This document shows positions 1 to 8,751 of a DNA stretch of 32,939 nucleotides, one piece after another. This DNA is from an uncultured Peptococcaceae bacterium. Lineage in GTDB: Bacteria > Bacillota > Peptococcia > Peptococcales > Peptococcaceae. Numbering within the stretch: position 1 is the first letter of the stretch; each line of letters starts with the position of its first letter. The stretch is from NCBI GenBank assembly GCA_958451915.1, contig CAUDRX010000006.1, positions 1 through 32,939 on the forward strand. Direction: 5' to 3'. The notes beneath the pieces were generated by a model. It was not told the origin of the DNA. It saw only the letters and a program-made list of their open reading frames with translations, and did not search any database. The position numbers and the translations under genes were made by a program.

Positions 1-546
1 TTTTACATTGACTGGAAATTTGATCTTGTGTATGAGCTTTTTGATGCGTGCGATCTCAAAAAAGAAGCAGCATTTTTTGCCACCAAAGATGAGTGGGATG
101 AGTTTTTAGCCACGGGAATTTTTGAATTGAGCAACGTGCCTTACGGCGCATATGATGATTATTTCTTTGTCCTAGTTTTAACAGCACGCGGTGTGACGCC
201 GCATGAACTACGGGCAATACGAAAGAAAGACATTGATGAGACCGGCTTTGTTTACATCCAAGATCGAGACTTTAATCTGCCGATCGATAAGAATGTAGTT
301 GCGTTGATCCAGACGCATTTGAACAAGCTCGCGCCAGACGATGTAGTGTATAGTCGGCGGCCTGCGATGCGTGACTCATTTAAATCCATCAATACTTTCA
401 CTCTTCGTATTGCAAACATGCGAGCATCCGACCTTTACACGAGCGGTTTATTGTATCGGCTCTCGCAGGGAAAACAAGATGCGAAGTTTAGCAATGCAGT
501 GCTGGATAAATACTATCATAAGATTGCGGTGATCATTTATGACTGA
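1..546 (+). CDS. Tyrosine-recombinase-fold-like protein, 5' end cut off by window
   Basis: The reading frame is open back to base 1, so the start lies outside the window; a GTG at 28 is an internal candidate only. The stretch LTARGVTPHELRAIRKKDID resembles the first catalytic segment of tyrosine recombinases (usual pattern GLRxxEL..L...DI), but the catalytic Arg position is occupied by Thr. Near the C-terminus, SGLLYRLSQGK and LDKYYHKI resemble the last helices of that fold. It overlaps the next gene by 8 bases and shares a 'xxEWxxF' segment (KDEWDEF) with the two proteins that follow, so the three look like a tandem family. A degenerate recombinase fold used for DNA binding, as in the SPbeta repressor MrpR (YopR), is an inference. 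An active integrase seems unlikely. Confidence 0.6.
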   Translation, partial: FYIDWKFDLVYELFDACDLKKEAAFFATKDEWDEFLATGIFELSNVPYGAYDDYFFVLVLTARGVTPHELRAIRKKDIDETGFVYIQDRDFNLPIDKNVVALIQTHLNKLAPDDVVYSRRPAMRDSFKSINTFTLRIANMRASDLYTSGLLYRLSQGKQDAKFSNAVLDKYYHKIAVIIYD

Positions 547-1288
547 ATATAAACTTGGGTACGAAGATTTTTATAATGCCGTTTCAAAAAGAACGGTCAT
601 TAAACATCGCCCTTTTCTTTTAGATAACGCCATGGAATACTTTGAAGCGATGGATTTTGATCTTAAAAAAATGAATTGGAAAACACTCAATCAATTCCTG
701 TCGACAAAAACGATGAGCGGACTTGATGAATATAATACGGCGAATTTTATAAGCAACATATTAGATAGAGATTTTGAACATGGTGTTATGCGTCGGCGAG
801 CGAAAATACTTCGAGCTGAAATATATAATAACCATGACTTTTCTTATGACCGACAGTTCTTTATATCAAATACGGAGTGGGAAGACTTTGTAAAAATAAT
901 CAGTGACCGTTTATCGCAGGGCAAGGCCAACTCTGCTACGGCACGCAACTTTATCATCGCTTCGATAGCATGGGAATATCCGTGTAAAAAAAGAGTGAAT
1001 GATATTGCGGTCGGCGACATCGAGAAGACGGAGGATGGGATCATTGTCGCCGGAAGCGAGCTTGTTGGAACCATGTACCACACTTGCTATGAATTATTAG
1101 AAGGTCGAAGCAAAGGCGCAATGCTTAAAGGGTCAACGCCAAAGAGTCCATTGCGATACATCGATGTTCAATTTAGTCGGGAGATTTTTGAAAGAAGTAT
1201 CGGCCATGATTATATGTGCAAGCACGACGAAGAAACGAAATATTATCTCGATCGAATGACTGTGGAGGTCTATGATGTACAGCTTTGA
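539..1288 (+). CDS. Second tandem protein of the recombinase-fold-like family
   Basis: This 249-aa protein starts at an ATG inside the end of the previous gene. The N-terminal half (about residues 10-75) is helical and resembles a core-binding (SAM-like) domain. FISNTEWEDFVKII at about residue 105 matches the EW-F segment of its neighbours. No intact Arg-His-Arg-Tyr tyrosine-recombinase set is visible. The position, co-directional with and upstream of the replication genes, would suit a phage regulator, but no function is demonstrated. It could also be simply an unknown phage protein. Confidence 0.6.
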   Translation: MTEYKLGYEDFYNAVSKRTVIKHRPFLLDNAMEYFEAMDFDLKKMNWKTLNQFLSTKTMSGLDEYNTANFISNILDRDFEHGVMRRRAKILRAEIYNNHDFSYDRQFFISNTEWEDFVKIISDRLSQGKANSATARNFIIASIAWEYPCKKRVNDIAVGDIEKTEDGIIVAGSELVGTMYHTCYELLEGRSKGAMLKGSTPKSPLRYIDVQFSREIFERSIGHDYMCKHDEETKYYLDRMTVEVYDVQL

Positions 1289-2036
1289 AAAAGATTACAT
1301 AGACGGCATTGAGGAGCGCACCGCGTCGTCAAAATATACAAAGACCGTTCACAAGCTCGCGCTCGAATTCGGGGAGTATATCGGCTACAATCCGCGCAAG
1401 ATGAACATACATTCCTATACACGGTTTATAAAGGAGCATTCCTTTGTAAAGTATAGCGATGCCATGACTGCGTGCGCTCTTATTCGCGGCTTGGCAACTG
1501 TAGAATTTGACGCGGACTGGGGAGCGCTGTACAAAAAATCATGCTTGGATATCCTTGATGTGGTCGATCTCGAAGAAGAAGCCAAACTGTACGTCTCACC
1601 AAAAGAATGGGCAGTATTTGAAGAAGAGATGTTTGAGCTGATCGAGGGTGGGTATCGAAACAAATCTGTTATCACAGAGACGATCCTTTATATTTTTTAT
1701 TGGAATGGTATCGTGCGGAAAGACATCAGCCTTGATAGTATCAAAACATCCGGCGACGATACTGTGATTCACGATGGGAAGACCATTAAAGATAAGCTGC
1801 TGTTTACATGCTTGACATCAGAAGACGATTTCGCTCTTGACAGCCATGGGAAGACACCGACCCGGAGATACAAGAGTTTGCTTCGTGGACTCAGCGACAC
1901 AACAAAGAAAGTTCTTTCGACCAAGCTATACACCGTTTATATCAGCGGCATTTTAGCAAGCGGAACGATACCAACGACCACGAACTACGCGCTGATCCAA
2001 TATTATATACGTATACAGGAGATATTATTGCGCTAA
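1275..2036 (+). CDS. Third tandem protein of the recombinase-fold-like family
   Basis: Two ATGs occur in a row (1272 and 1275). The second is 6 bases from GGAGG at 1264-1268 and is preferred. The N-terminus (SSKYTKTVHKLALEFGEYIG) looks like the core-binding domain of phage integrases. YVSPKEWAVFEEEMFELI repeats the EW-F segment of the two upstream proteins. The C-terminal half has no clear catalytic tetrad. The gene overlaps its upstream neighbour by 14 bases and is followed by a promoter, so it is probably the last gene of its transcription unit. The regulatory role is inferred from fold resemblance only. Confidence 0.6.
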   Translation: MYSFEKDYIDGIEERTASSKYTKTVHKLALEFGEYIGYNPRKMNIHSYTRFIKEHSFVKYSDAMTACALIRGLATVEFDADWGALYKKSCLDILDVVDLEEEAKLYVSPKEWAVFEEEMFELIEGGYRNKSVITETILYIFYWNGIVRKDISLDSIKTSGDDTVIHDGKTIKDKLLFTCLTSEDDFALDSHGKTPTRRYKSLLRGLSDTTKKVLSTKLYTVYISGILASGTIPTTTNYALIQYYIRIQEILLR

Positions 2037-2062
2037 ATTTATTCATATTTCTTTTCCACCGC

Positions 2063-2091
2063 CTGGAATTAGTGGAGAAGCGTGGTATAAT
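2063..2091 (+). promoter_or_regulatory. Sigma-70-type promoter with extended -10
   Basis: TATAAT at 2086-2091 is preceded by TGG, giving an extended -10 (TGnTATAAT). A weak -35 (CTGGAA, 2063-2068) lies 17 bases upstream. It sits in the 110-base gap before the SSB-like gene and probably drives the replication operon. Confidence 0.7.
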
Positions 2092-2105
2092 GACAGTAAA
2101 TTAAG

Positions 2106-2142
2106 CATTAGAAAAATGACAGTCAATAACATATCACGGAGG
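2106..2142 (+). repeat. Leader repeat, copy 1
   Basis: A segment starting CATTAGAAAAA, with CAATAACAT in the middle, ends in the ribosome site CGGAGG just before the SSB-like start. Related copies precede the genes at 13856 and 23395. This copy is the most diverged and the only one with a recognisable promoter directly upstream. It may be a leader or an operator. Confidence 0.5.
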
Positions 2143-2147
2143 GAAAT

Positions 2148-2993
2148 ATGGAATTAAAAACTACCAATCTTAAATTCCAAGGCATCGGTATTGTTCAAGG
2201 GTTGGATAGAACCGATCACCAATACGGGGTAAACACAAGACAGACAACGAGCGGCAACGAATTCAAGACCGCTCGTTTTGATTTCGTTTATGACACCAAG
2301 CTCAATCTGAAAACACAGATCAACATTCGCGGCTACGTACAGGACAAGGCGCGTTGCTGGAACGTAAAAGAAAACAAACTGGAAAGCGTGCCATGGGATG
2401 ACCGTTTCGACTATGAAGACAACAAGGATATTCGCGTATTCCCACAGCCATATGACGCTGCGTCCAACATTGAGTTTGCAGAAAACGGAGAGAAGTATTA
2501 TATCTCTGGGAATCTGAGCCACCGCTTCTGGGAAAACAAAGGCAAGCAGGTGATGTACACAGACTACTATGCCGACGAAGCAACACCAACAGACGAAGGG
2601 CGTGATTGCTATCTGAAACTCAGAGGTGACTTTGTTTACACCGGAGTCGAAGGTAACAGAGTAAAAGGCGTTCTCATCGATTACAAAAAGAATGTCTTCC
2701 CGGTAGCATTCTACTGGGGCGGTGACAGCGACGTGCTTGCTGACATCAAAAACCAAATTCCTTATGGCTCCACATGCGCGGTAACAAACGGCGAAGTTAC
2801 CCTCGTGCCAGCGTCCGCTGCTACTACGAAAAAATCTTTCGGGACAAGCGGCGAATCTTTCAGCGGGTTTGGTGAGCGCAAGGTTGTTGGTTACGTGCTC
2901 TATGGCATCGACGTCAAGAACAATGAGCCATACACCAAAGAAGACCTGACGCCAAAGAAAGACGATGACGACGAAGAATTGTTCGAGGTGTAA
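2148..2993 (+). CDS. Single-stranded DNA-binding-like protein
   Basis: This 281-aa protein is rich in beta-strand-type sequence and ends in a very acidic tail (about residues 269-281: KKDDDDEELFEV). Such a tail is typical of phage and bacterial SSBs, which use it to recruit replication proteins. It is the first gene after the promoter at 2063-2091, with a GGAGGG site 7 bases before the ATG. It is followed immediately by an ERF annealing protein, the usual neighbour of an SSB in phage recombination cassettes. I see no unambiguous OB-fold signature, so the name rests on the tail, size and context. Confidence 0.6.
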   Translation: MELKTTNLKFQGIGIVQGLDRTDHQYGVNTRQTTSGNEFKTARFDFVYDTKLNLKTQINIRGYVQDKARCWNVKENKLESVPWDDRFDYEDNKDIRVFPQPYDAASNIEFAENGEKYYISGNLSHRFWENKGKQVMYTDYYADEATPTDEGRDCYLKLRGDFVYTGVEGNRVKGVLIDYKKNVFPVAFYWGGDSDVLADIKNQIPYGSTCAVTNGEVTLVPASAATTKKSFGTSGESFSGFGERKVVGYVLYGIDVKNNEPYTKEDLTPKKDDDDEELFEV

Positions 2994-2996
2994 GCC

Positions 2997-3623
2997 ATGG
3001 GGAAAACGATCTATCAAAAGCTCGGGATTATCCAGCGGAATTTAAACGCACCGAAAGGGCAATGGAATAAGTTTGGCGGATTCTCTTATCGTTCCTGTGA
3101 GGATATCCTTGAAGGACTCAAGCCATTCGTAGAAGAACAAGATGTATCCGTCGTTCTTTCTGACTGTATTGTCCCAGTCGAAGACCGCATTTATGTAGAA
3201 GCACATGCGGCGCTGGTCGACAATGAGACAGGAGATAAGGTTGAAGTGACCGCGTATGCGCGTGAACCGGAAGCAAAGAAGGGGATGGATGAGTCTCAGA
3301 TCACCGGTTCAACCTCATCCTACGCACGCAAGTATGCGCTCAATGGTTTGTTTGCCATCGATGATGCGAAGGATGCAGACACCGATGAGTTTATCGAAGA
3401 AGCCGCCATCAAATCTCAGGCTGTTGCGAAACCGACAAGCAATCCAACTAAAGGCGATGAACTAAAAGAGTTGGTGAACCAGCTCGCGCATGAGAAGAAG
3501 ATCACTAAGAAAAAAGCGATGGACATCATGCGCAAACATGGTGCCAGCTCATACACTCATCCTGCCGTATCGGAAAAATTTGACGAGATCAAAGCAGACA
3601 TTGAAGCTGCCGCTGCTGAATGA
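2997..3623 (+). CDS. erf: ERF-family single-strand annealing protein
   Basis: This is a 208-aa recombinase of the ERF superfamily, which anneals complementary single strands during phage recombination and circularisation. Diagnostic segments are an N-terminal YQKLGIIQRNLNAPKGQWN, the block TGSTSSYARKYALNGLF (about residues 101-117) and the following IDDAKDADTDE. The C-terminal third (from about residue 140) is Lys- and Glu-rich and more variable, as usual for the family. The start is 3 bases after the SSB-like stop, and the end overlaps the next ATG (TGATG), so translation is probably coupled. Confidence 0.9.
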   Translation: MGKTIYQKLGIIQRNLNAPKGQWNKFGGFSYRSCEDILEGLKPFVEEQDVSVVLSDCIVPVEDRIYVEAHAALVDNETGDKVEVTAYAREPEAKKGMDESQITGSTSSYARKYALNGLFAIDDAKDADTDEFIEEAAIKSQAVAKPTSNPTKGDELKELVNQLAHEKKITKKKAMDIMRKHGASSYTHPAVSEKFDEIKADIEAAAAE

Positions 3624-3967
3624 TGAATGCGATCCAGTTTATCGAAAGCAATTTTCTTGGCGACAAACATCTCACAAAAAACACAGCGAATATGATCCGT
3701 GCGCTGGCAAAATCTTACAGTGACGAAGCGATCATTTATTTCTTGGATACACAAGATCACATGTTGTATCTGAAAAATAAAGAGTACGACAACCAAGCTC
3801 ACTTTGAATCCACCGTATTACTTTTGTTAAAACGGAATGCCCCATATCTCAGCAGGGCTTACAAGACGCATGTTAAAGAAATGCAATACGAAGAAAGAAC
3901 AGAACCGCCGGAACTACCGCCACACGAGACGTCAAAGAAGGAGGTCAAACATTGGATAATCCAGTAG
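3620..3967 (+). CDS. Unknown protein between ERF and DnaB
   Basis: This 115-aa mainly helical protein was not recognised. It starts within the ERF stop (ATG at 3620 or 3623) and its end overlaps the DnaB start. A helicase loader or replication accessory role is possible from position alone; no ATPase motif is present. The Pro-rich stretch EPPELPPHE precedes the C-terminus. Confidence 0.7.
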   Translation: MMNAIQFIESNFLGDKHLTKNTANMIRALAKSYSDEAIIYFLDTQDHMLYLKNKEYDNQAHFESTVLLLLKRNAPYLSRAYKTHVKEMQYEERTEPPELPPHETSKKEVKHWIIQ

Positions 3968-5382
3968 AGTACAGCGATCAAAGGTGTGAAGCACTGGCAA
4001 TCGGTATGTTGTTCAATGACCCATCCCTCTTTGATAAATACGGTGACAAGATCAATCCGTCGATGGACTTTTCTTTCGAGGACATCCGCTTCCTTTATCG
4101 TATGCTCTATGACTGCTACATCTCACAAGGCAAAGTCAATGAAACGGCGCTAAAGGTATTCCTTGATGGACAATCTGGCGGCTACAACAAAGAGTTCAAA
4201 GACCTAGGCGGGTTCGAAACACTTGCCCGTATGTCTACCGTGAGCGAAAACTCTGTCTCAGATTTTGCGCCAGTGTACACCAAGCTCAAAACATACTACG
4301 CGATGCGCGAGATGAAAGAGCGCGGCATCAATCTCGACAATTACATTGACGTGTTCAAGGATCACTCGCCTGAATTTCTTATTGAAAACTACGAACGCTT
4401 CCTTAATGGCATTTCCTTGAACCTCAAAGGGATTGAATCAGCGGAAAACATTGGTGTTGGTATGCAGGAATTTGTTGAAGAGATCCAGCAGCATCCGGAT
4501 ATCGGCATCGATCTTCCTCACGAATTGTTAAATCGTTATCTCCGTGGATTGCGTATGAGAACCGTGAACTGTATCGCGGCTCATACCAATCGCGGGAAGA
4601 CGAGAATTGTGACAGACCTGCTCTTGCATACGTCTGTATTCAGTGACCACAAATGCTTGCTGATATCGACCGAGATGACAAAGCAGGAGATGAAGTTACA
4701 GTTTCTTACCAGCATCTACAATCACCTTTATCATGATGACGAACCACTTCAAGAAACAACAATCGCAACAAACAATATCACATGGCAACAACGCCAACAG
4801 TTGGCAAAAGCCGCCGAGTATTTTGAAGAACATTGCAATGTCGATTTCATCTGTGTCAACATCTACGACTACGAAACCTTGAAGCGCTATATCAAGCAAG
4901 CTGAGATGAATGGCGTTGAGATGATCGTGATCGATGTTTTGAAACCAATGCGAAGTGCAAATCAAACAACGCAACTTCAAGAGTGGCAGCAGTATCCGAG
5001 AACCGTTGAGCAGTTGAAAGACTTGATGATCGAACTCAATACAACGCTTCTCTTTACCGCGCAGCTCACCACTCAAAGCGTCAATGACAAAGACTTGGAC
5101 ATTAACAACATCGCGAACGGCACTCAGATTTCACATGTGCTGGACAGTCTTCTCATCTGGCGCGACATCCAATATAAAGAACTGGAAGTATCGTCGTACA
5201 TTCCAAGAGGAGCGAGAGAAGAAGACGCATATCCGTTTGATCTTGACAAACGCTACATGGTTTGCAAGATCGCAAAGAACAGATCAGGGATGGCTGGCGT
5301 TGAGCTGGCGTTTGAAGTGAACAGAGGGGCGGTGACATTCAATGAACTTGGACGATTCGTTAGAAGCCAGGCTGTTGTCTGA
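3952..5382 (+). CDS. dnaB: Replicative DNA helicase, DnaB-like
   Basis: This 476-aa hexameric helicase unwinds the replication fork 5'-3'. The N-terminal ~110 residues resemble the DnaB N-terminal domain. The RecA-like ATPase domain carries Walker A AHTNRGKT (residues 210-217, with Ala for the usual first Gly), Walker B MIVIDVLKPM and the sensor-like LLFTAQLTTQS. The start is TTG, 7 bases after AAGGAGG (3938-3944). It groups with SSB, primase and RecJ as in SPbeta-type phages. The end overlaps the next gene by 41 bases. Confidence 0.92.
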   Translation: MDNPVEYSDQRCEALAIGMLFNDPSLFDKYGDKINPSMDFSFEDIRFLYRMLYDCYISQGKVNETALKVFLDGQSGGYNKEFKDLGGFETLARMSTVSENSVSDFAPVYTKLKTYYAMREMKERGINLDNYIDVFKDHSPEFLIENYERFLNGISLNLKGIESAENIGVGMQEFVEEIQQHPDIGIDLPHELLNRYLRGLRMRTVNCIAAHTNRGKTRIVTDLLLHTSVFSDHKCLLISTEMTKQEMKLQFLTSIYNHLYHDDEPLQETTIATNNITWQQRQQLAKAAEYFEEHCNVDFICVNIYDYETLKRYIKQAEMNGVEMIVIDVLKPMRSANQTTQLQEWQQYPRTVEQLKDLMIELNTTLLFTAQLTTQSVNDKDLDINNIANGTQISHVLDSLLIWRDIQYKELEVSSYIPRGAREEDAYPFDLDKRYMVCKIAKNRSGMAGVELAFEVNRGAVTFNELGRFVRSQAVV

Positions 5383-5731
5383 GCCGAGTTTGAACAGACA
5401 GTTTTTTGATCGGACGATGTGCCTTTTTGACCTGCTGAATGATTTTCTCGATCACCATCAGAGCGAGCTATATGACCAAGGGCAGTGGCCTGAATATGAT
5501 GACGATGTGATCGATTGGGTTACAGAATTCAGCGAGTACAAAGACTTGTGCAAAATCGATGAGTTCTTAAATGACACGGAATTAGGTTTTCTCCGTTGGG
5601 ATTTTGAAGGAGACTACCCTGACATCCGGATTGGTAAAACATATCTAGTGATGGGGCGTGAGTTTTTCGTTTCCATTCTCATCGATCATGAATGGATGAC
5701 GGTTAATGAAATTATAGAGAGGGAGATGTGA
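5342..5731 (+). CDS. Acidic hypothetical protein
   Basis: This 129-aa, strongly acidic protein (for example EYDDDVIDWVTEFSEYKD) starts inside the end of the helicase gene. No known domain was recognised. It lies within the helicase-primase operon, so a replication-associated role is possible but unsupported. Confidence 0.7.
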   Translation: MNLDDSLEARLLSEPSLNRQFFDRTMCLFDLLNDFLDHHQSELYDQGQWPEYDDDVIDWVTEFSEYKDLCKIDEFLNDTELGFLRWDFEGDYPDIRIGKTYLVMGREFFVSILIDHEWMTVNEIIEREM

Positions 5732-6019
5732 TTGGATTACAAAGAGCTTGCAAAATTCATGAGAGAAGAGATCAAAGAATACAATCGCGCCATGTTTACG
5801 GAAGACCATGGACAGATTCAACGCGCCGACACCAAACTGGAAGCGATGCGCCACATGGTGGATACGCTTGAACACAACATCGCACTGGTGATCACTTGGC
5901 GAAAGACCGATCCGCTCTCATCCAATGAAAGACCGATCACATACATCGACAAATGCGCCATCGAATACATGGACGTGTGGGGAAAGAAACATGTCGTGGA
6001 CTGTGAGGTGAACAAGTAA
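5732..6019 (+). CDS. Hypothetical protein
   Basis: This 95-aa protein starts at TTG, with GAGGGAG about 7 bases upstream and directly after the previous stop. It is helical and charged in the first half and ends with DKCAIEYMDVWGKKHVVDCE. It was not recognised. The stop overlaps the next start (TAATG). Confidence 0.7.
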   Translation: MDYKELAKFMREEIKEYNRAMFTEDHGQIQRADTKLEAMRHMVDTLEHNIALVITWRKTDPLSSNERPITYIDKCAIEYMDVWGKKHVVDCEVNK

Positions 6020-6192
6020 TGCTTATCAGGTTTTGTGCTGGCATAAACGGCGATTACATCGAGGACGTTTTCGAATATCCAGATTCCATTCCGGAAGCTA
6101 TCATCCAGAAAGAGCTTGAAGAATGGGTGAAGAATAACATCGAGGTAGACTGTTGGACGGAGCCGGTCAATGATGTCACCACAAGAGATTAA
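6019..6192 (+). CDS. Small phage protein
   Basis: A 57-aa frame starting MLIRFCAGINGDYIEDVFEY is tightly coupled to its neighbours (start overlaps the preceding TAA; end overlaps the primase start by 23 bases). The N-terminal beta-type segment followed by PDSIPEAIIQKELEEWVKNN resembles small proteins common in Firmicutes phages. Function unknown. Confidence 0.65.
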   Translation: MLIRFCAGINGDYIEDVFEYPDSIPEAIIQKELEEWVKNNIEVDCWTEPVNDVTTRD

Positions 6193-7177
6193 AGATCAAC
6201 TCACCCTCGAAGATATTGGCGACATGCTTGAATCACTCGGCTGCGAACAGGTGCATGTTCGCGGCAACGTTCTTTCCTCTACAAAAGGTAATGGTTCGGA
6301 CAATCCATCAGGCATCGTGATCTGGGACAACGGCAACTTCTTCAATGCTGAGATGTACACAACGCCGGAATTTGAGAAGTATGTTGTTAAAGATGTTTTC
6401 TCTGTGATCCGTCAGCTCACTGGCCGCACATTTGAGCAGGCTGTTCAATTCGTTGCAGGATTCGTCGAGTTGGACAATACGAAGAAAGAAGAAAAGGTTC
6501 CGTCTGTTTTGGATTGGCTCGATAAGATCGAGAAGAAGGGCATACAAAAAGAGAAAGAGTCGTGGGTATACGACCGGACATTTCTCAATCAATTCCCTCG
6601 CTTTCTTCATCCGTATTGGGAACAAGAAGGCATCACAGAAGAGACCGCAGCAAAGTTTGACATTCGTTACGACCAGTCAACAGAGTGTATCATGATTCCT
6701 ATCTATGACGAGAAGGGCAGATTCGTTGGCATGAAGAGCCGCGAAACAAGACCCGCTAAAAACAAGTACACCTACGCACTGCGCACCAGAAAATCCGTTG
6801 TGTTGTATGGACTGTATCAAAACGAAGAAGCAATACGGAGAGAAAAAGAAGTCATTGTATTTGAAGCCGAGAAATCCGTACTCAAGGCGGACTCGCTTGA
6901 CATCCATAACACCGTGGCGATCGGTGGCAAGATACTCAGTCCCGATCAGGTGCGACTTCTTAATTCTCTCGGTGCTTCGATCGTGCTTGCTCTCGACAAA
7001 GATGTGAGCAACGAAGATATTGAGCGTAACGTACATAAGATAGCATTCCCTTTTCCAGTCAATGATATCTATGTGCTGCGCGACGAAAGACTGAATGAAA
7101 AAGAAAGTCCAGCAGACCGGCCAGAGATCATGCAGGATTACAAGAATCACATAAAGAAAGTTGGTGAAAAACTATAG
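6170..7177 (+). CDS. DNA primase with Toprim domain, no zinc finger visible
   Basis: This 335-aa primase-type protein would make RNA primers for the helicase at the fork. The Toprim domain is evident: VIVFEAEKSVLKAD with Glu232, and ALDKDVS with Asp276 and Asp278 as metal ligands. The N-terminus has the layout of the CHC2 zinc domain (VRGNVLSSTKGNGSDNPSGIVIWDNGNFF spans about residues 31-59), but the zinc-binding cysteines are missing. This resembles the SPbeta YorJ type rather than bacterial DnaG. The start is ATG 6170 or 6173. The stop overlaps the next gene. Confidence 0.82.
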   Translation: MMSPQEIKDQLTLEDIGDMLESLGCEQVHVRGNVLSSTKGNGSDNPSGIVIWDNGNFFNAEMYTTPEFEKYVVKDVFSVIRQLTGRTFEQAVQFVAGFVELDNTKKEEKVPSVLDWLDKIEKKGIQKEKESWVYDRTFLNQFPRFLHPYWEQEGITEETAAKFDIRYDQSTECIMIPIYDEKGRFVGMKSRETRPAKNKYTYALRTRKSVVLYGLYQNEEAIRREKEVIVFEAEKSVLKADSLDIHNTVAIGGKILSPDQVRLLNSLGASIVLALDKDVSNEDIERNVHKIAFPFPVNDIYVLRDERLNEKESPADRPEIMQDYKNHIKKVGEKL

Positions 7178-8751
7178 TAAGCAAACAATGGATACCGCTT
7201 GTCGAAGGTTTGGATTTTATTCGCATTCTCAAAGAGCGTGGCATCGACGACAAAGACATCTCAATGATCGTTGACCCTCTTGAGTTTGCGAAAGAATCCA
7301 GCCCTCTTGAATTCAAGAACATGGATAGAGCTGTCGATAGAATTGATGAAGCGATTCAAAAAGGCGAAAGCATTCTTGTTGTTGCGGATGTCGATGCGGA
7401 CGGATTGACGAGCGGCGCGATCATCTATAACACTCTCTCTAAAATTCTACCTCCTTCCTCTTTAGACATCACGGTTGGTTACGGAAAAACTCACGGGCTT
7501 ACCCAGTACGATGCATCTTTCCTAAACTCATACGACCTCATTGTGGCATGCGACAGTGGCTCCAATGAGTATTCGAGCTATTCCTCCTTGACACCTGATT
7601 TGATTCTCTTAGATCACCATTACGCCGACCGCGAATCAGAGAGTGCTATCGTTGTAAATCCAGAGATGCATCCTGTCGAAAGATCGCAGCTGTCGGGTGC
7701 GGGAGTTGCTTTGAAAGCGGCGCACCTCCTCTCTCAAAAATACAAAATTGATAAAATCCCGTATGACTTGGCAGCTGTTGGGATCATTGCAGACATGATG
7801 GATATGCGTCAAGAAGACAATCGGGCGATCTGTGCAAAAGGATTTGACAACTTAGACAATCTCGGCCTGCGTGTTGTGTTAAATGGGCATGTGTTTAACA
7901 GCACGTCAGTCCGATTCTCTATCGCGCCGTTGGTCAATGCGGCCCAACGACTAAAGCAAAACGAGCTGGCTCTTCAACTTTTCCTTGAAGGCAAGACCGC
8001 AAAAGAGTATGAAGCCATTGTTGAAGAATTAAAAAAGTGCAAGGAGCAGCAAAAGATACTGACTGCCGAAGCACTTGAAGAAGCAGACATCAAAGAGACC
8101 AGTAGCTTTGTCATCGCGACCATCAACAATACGGAGAAAACAGAAGGGTTGAGTGGGTTGATAGCGAACCAGATTGCCAAAGACCGACAGAAGCCAACTA
8201 TCTTCGTGCAGGATACAGGCGACATGTGGCGTGGCTCAATCCGCTCATATGGCGTTTCGAATCTGAGATCGCTTATCAATGAGACCGGGCTGGCAGTATC
8301 GGAAGGACATGAAGAAGCTGCTGGTATCAGTATCGCGAAGCCCGACCTTGATCATTTTCTTTCCGTATTGGAAAAAGAGTTACCAGAAAACCCTGAACAG
8401 GTCATATATGTTGACGCTGAGATTGATGACTTATCGGAACTGACACTGGAAGATGTACAGTTTATCGAGTCTATCAACCTTGTAACCGGCGAACAGTTTG
8501 AACCGATCACGATCATGATTGCGAATGTGATTCCAGACAAGGTGTTTGCGATTGGAAAGAAGCACACAAAGATTATCTGCGGCGACGTGGTATTGCTTAT
8601 GTGGAACACGACGAAACCAGTGGATGATTGGCCGAGAAACAAATGGAAGGCGTTCGACATCATTGGCGAACCGACAATTTCAAGATACAACGGAAAAGAA
8701 GAGATCAATATTATCATTTCAGAGATCGATTATGAGGTGAATGATGGATAA
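7174..8751 (+). CDS. RecJ-like single-strand exonuclease (DHH family), possible ATA start
   Basis: DHH/DHHA1-family exonuclease, comparable with SPbeta YorK. Motifs in order: VVADVDADG, ACDSGSNE, LLDHHYAD (the DHH triad), GAGVAL, and in the DHHA1 part GSIRSYGVSN and GHEEAAGI. The first usual start is TTG at 7210, which has no properly spaced ribosome site and removes the residues SKQWIPLVEG that would begin such a protein. The frame closes at 7165, so the only earlier initiator-like codon is ATA at 7174, overlapping the primase TAG and about 6 bases after GGTGA. That start is inferred. The family call is firm. Confidence 0.85.
   Translation: MVSKQWIPLVEGLDFIRILKERGIDDKDISMIVDPLEFAKESSPLEFKNMDRAVDRIDEAIQKGESILVVADVDADGLTSGAIIYNTLSKILPPSSLDITVGYGKTHGLTQYDASFLNSYDLIVACDSGSNEYSSYSSLTPDLILLDHHYADRESESAIVVNPEMHPVERSQLSGAGVALKAAHLLSQKYKIDKIPYDLAAVGIIADMMDMRQEDNRAICAKGFDNLDNLGLRVVLNGHVFNSTSVRFSIAPLVNAAQRLKQNELALQLFLEGKTAKEYEAIVEELKKCKEQQKILTAEALEEADIKETSSFVIATINNTEKTEGLSGLIANQIAKDRQKPTIFVQDTGDMWRGSIRSYGVSNLRSLINETGLAVSEGHEEAAGISIAKPDLDHFLSVLEKELPENPEQVIYVDAEIDDLSELTLEDVQFIESINLVTGEQFEPITIMIANVIPDKVFAIGKKHTKIICGDVVLLMWNTTKPVDDWPRNKWKAFDIIGEPTISRYNGKEEINIIISEIDYEVNDG

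Noticed and set aside
1..2036. Active integrase
   Set aside because: The three candidate proteins lack the conserved Arg/His/Arg/Tyr residues, so integration activity is not supported.
2154..3017. Long open frame on the minus strand opposite the SSB-like gene (287 aa)
   Set aside because: It mirrors the coding pattern of the + strand gene, shows no recognisable domain or ribosome site, and all supported genes are on the + strand.
7210..8751. TTG 7210 as the RecJ-like start
   Set aside because: No ribosome site at proper distance and the residues before it look native; kept only as an alternative.
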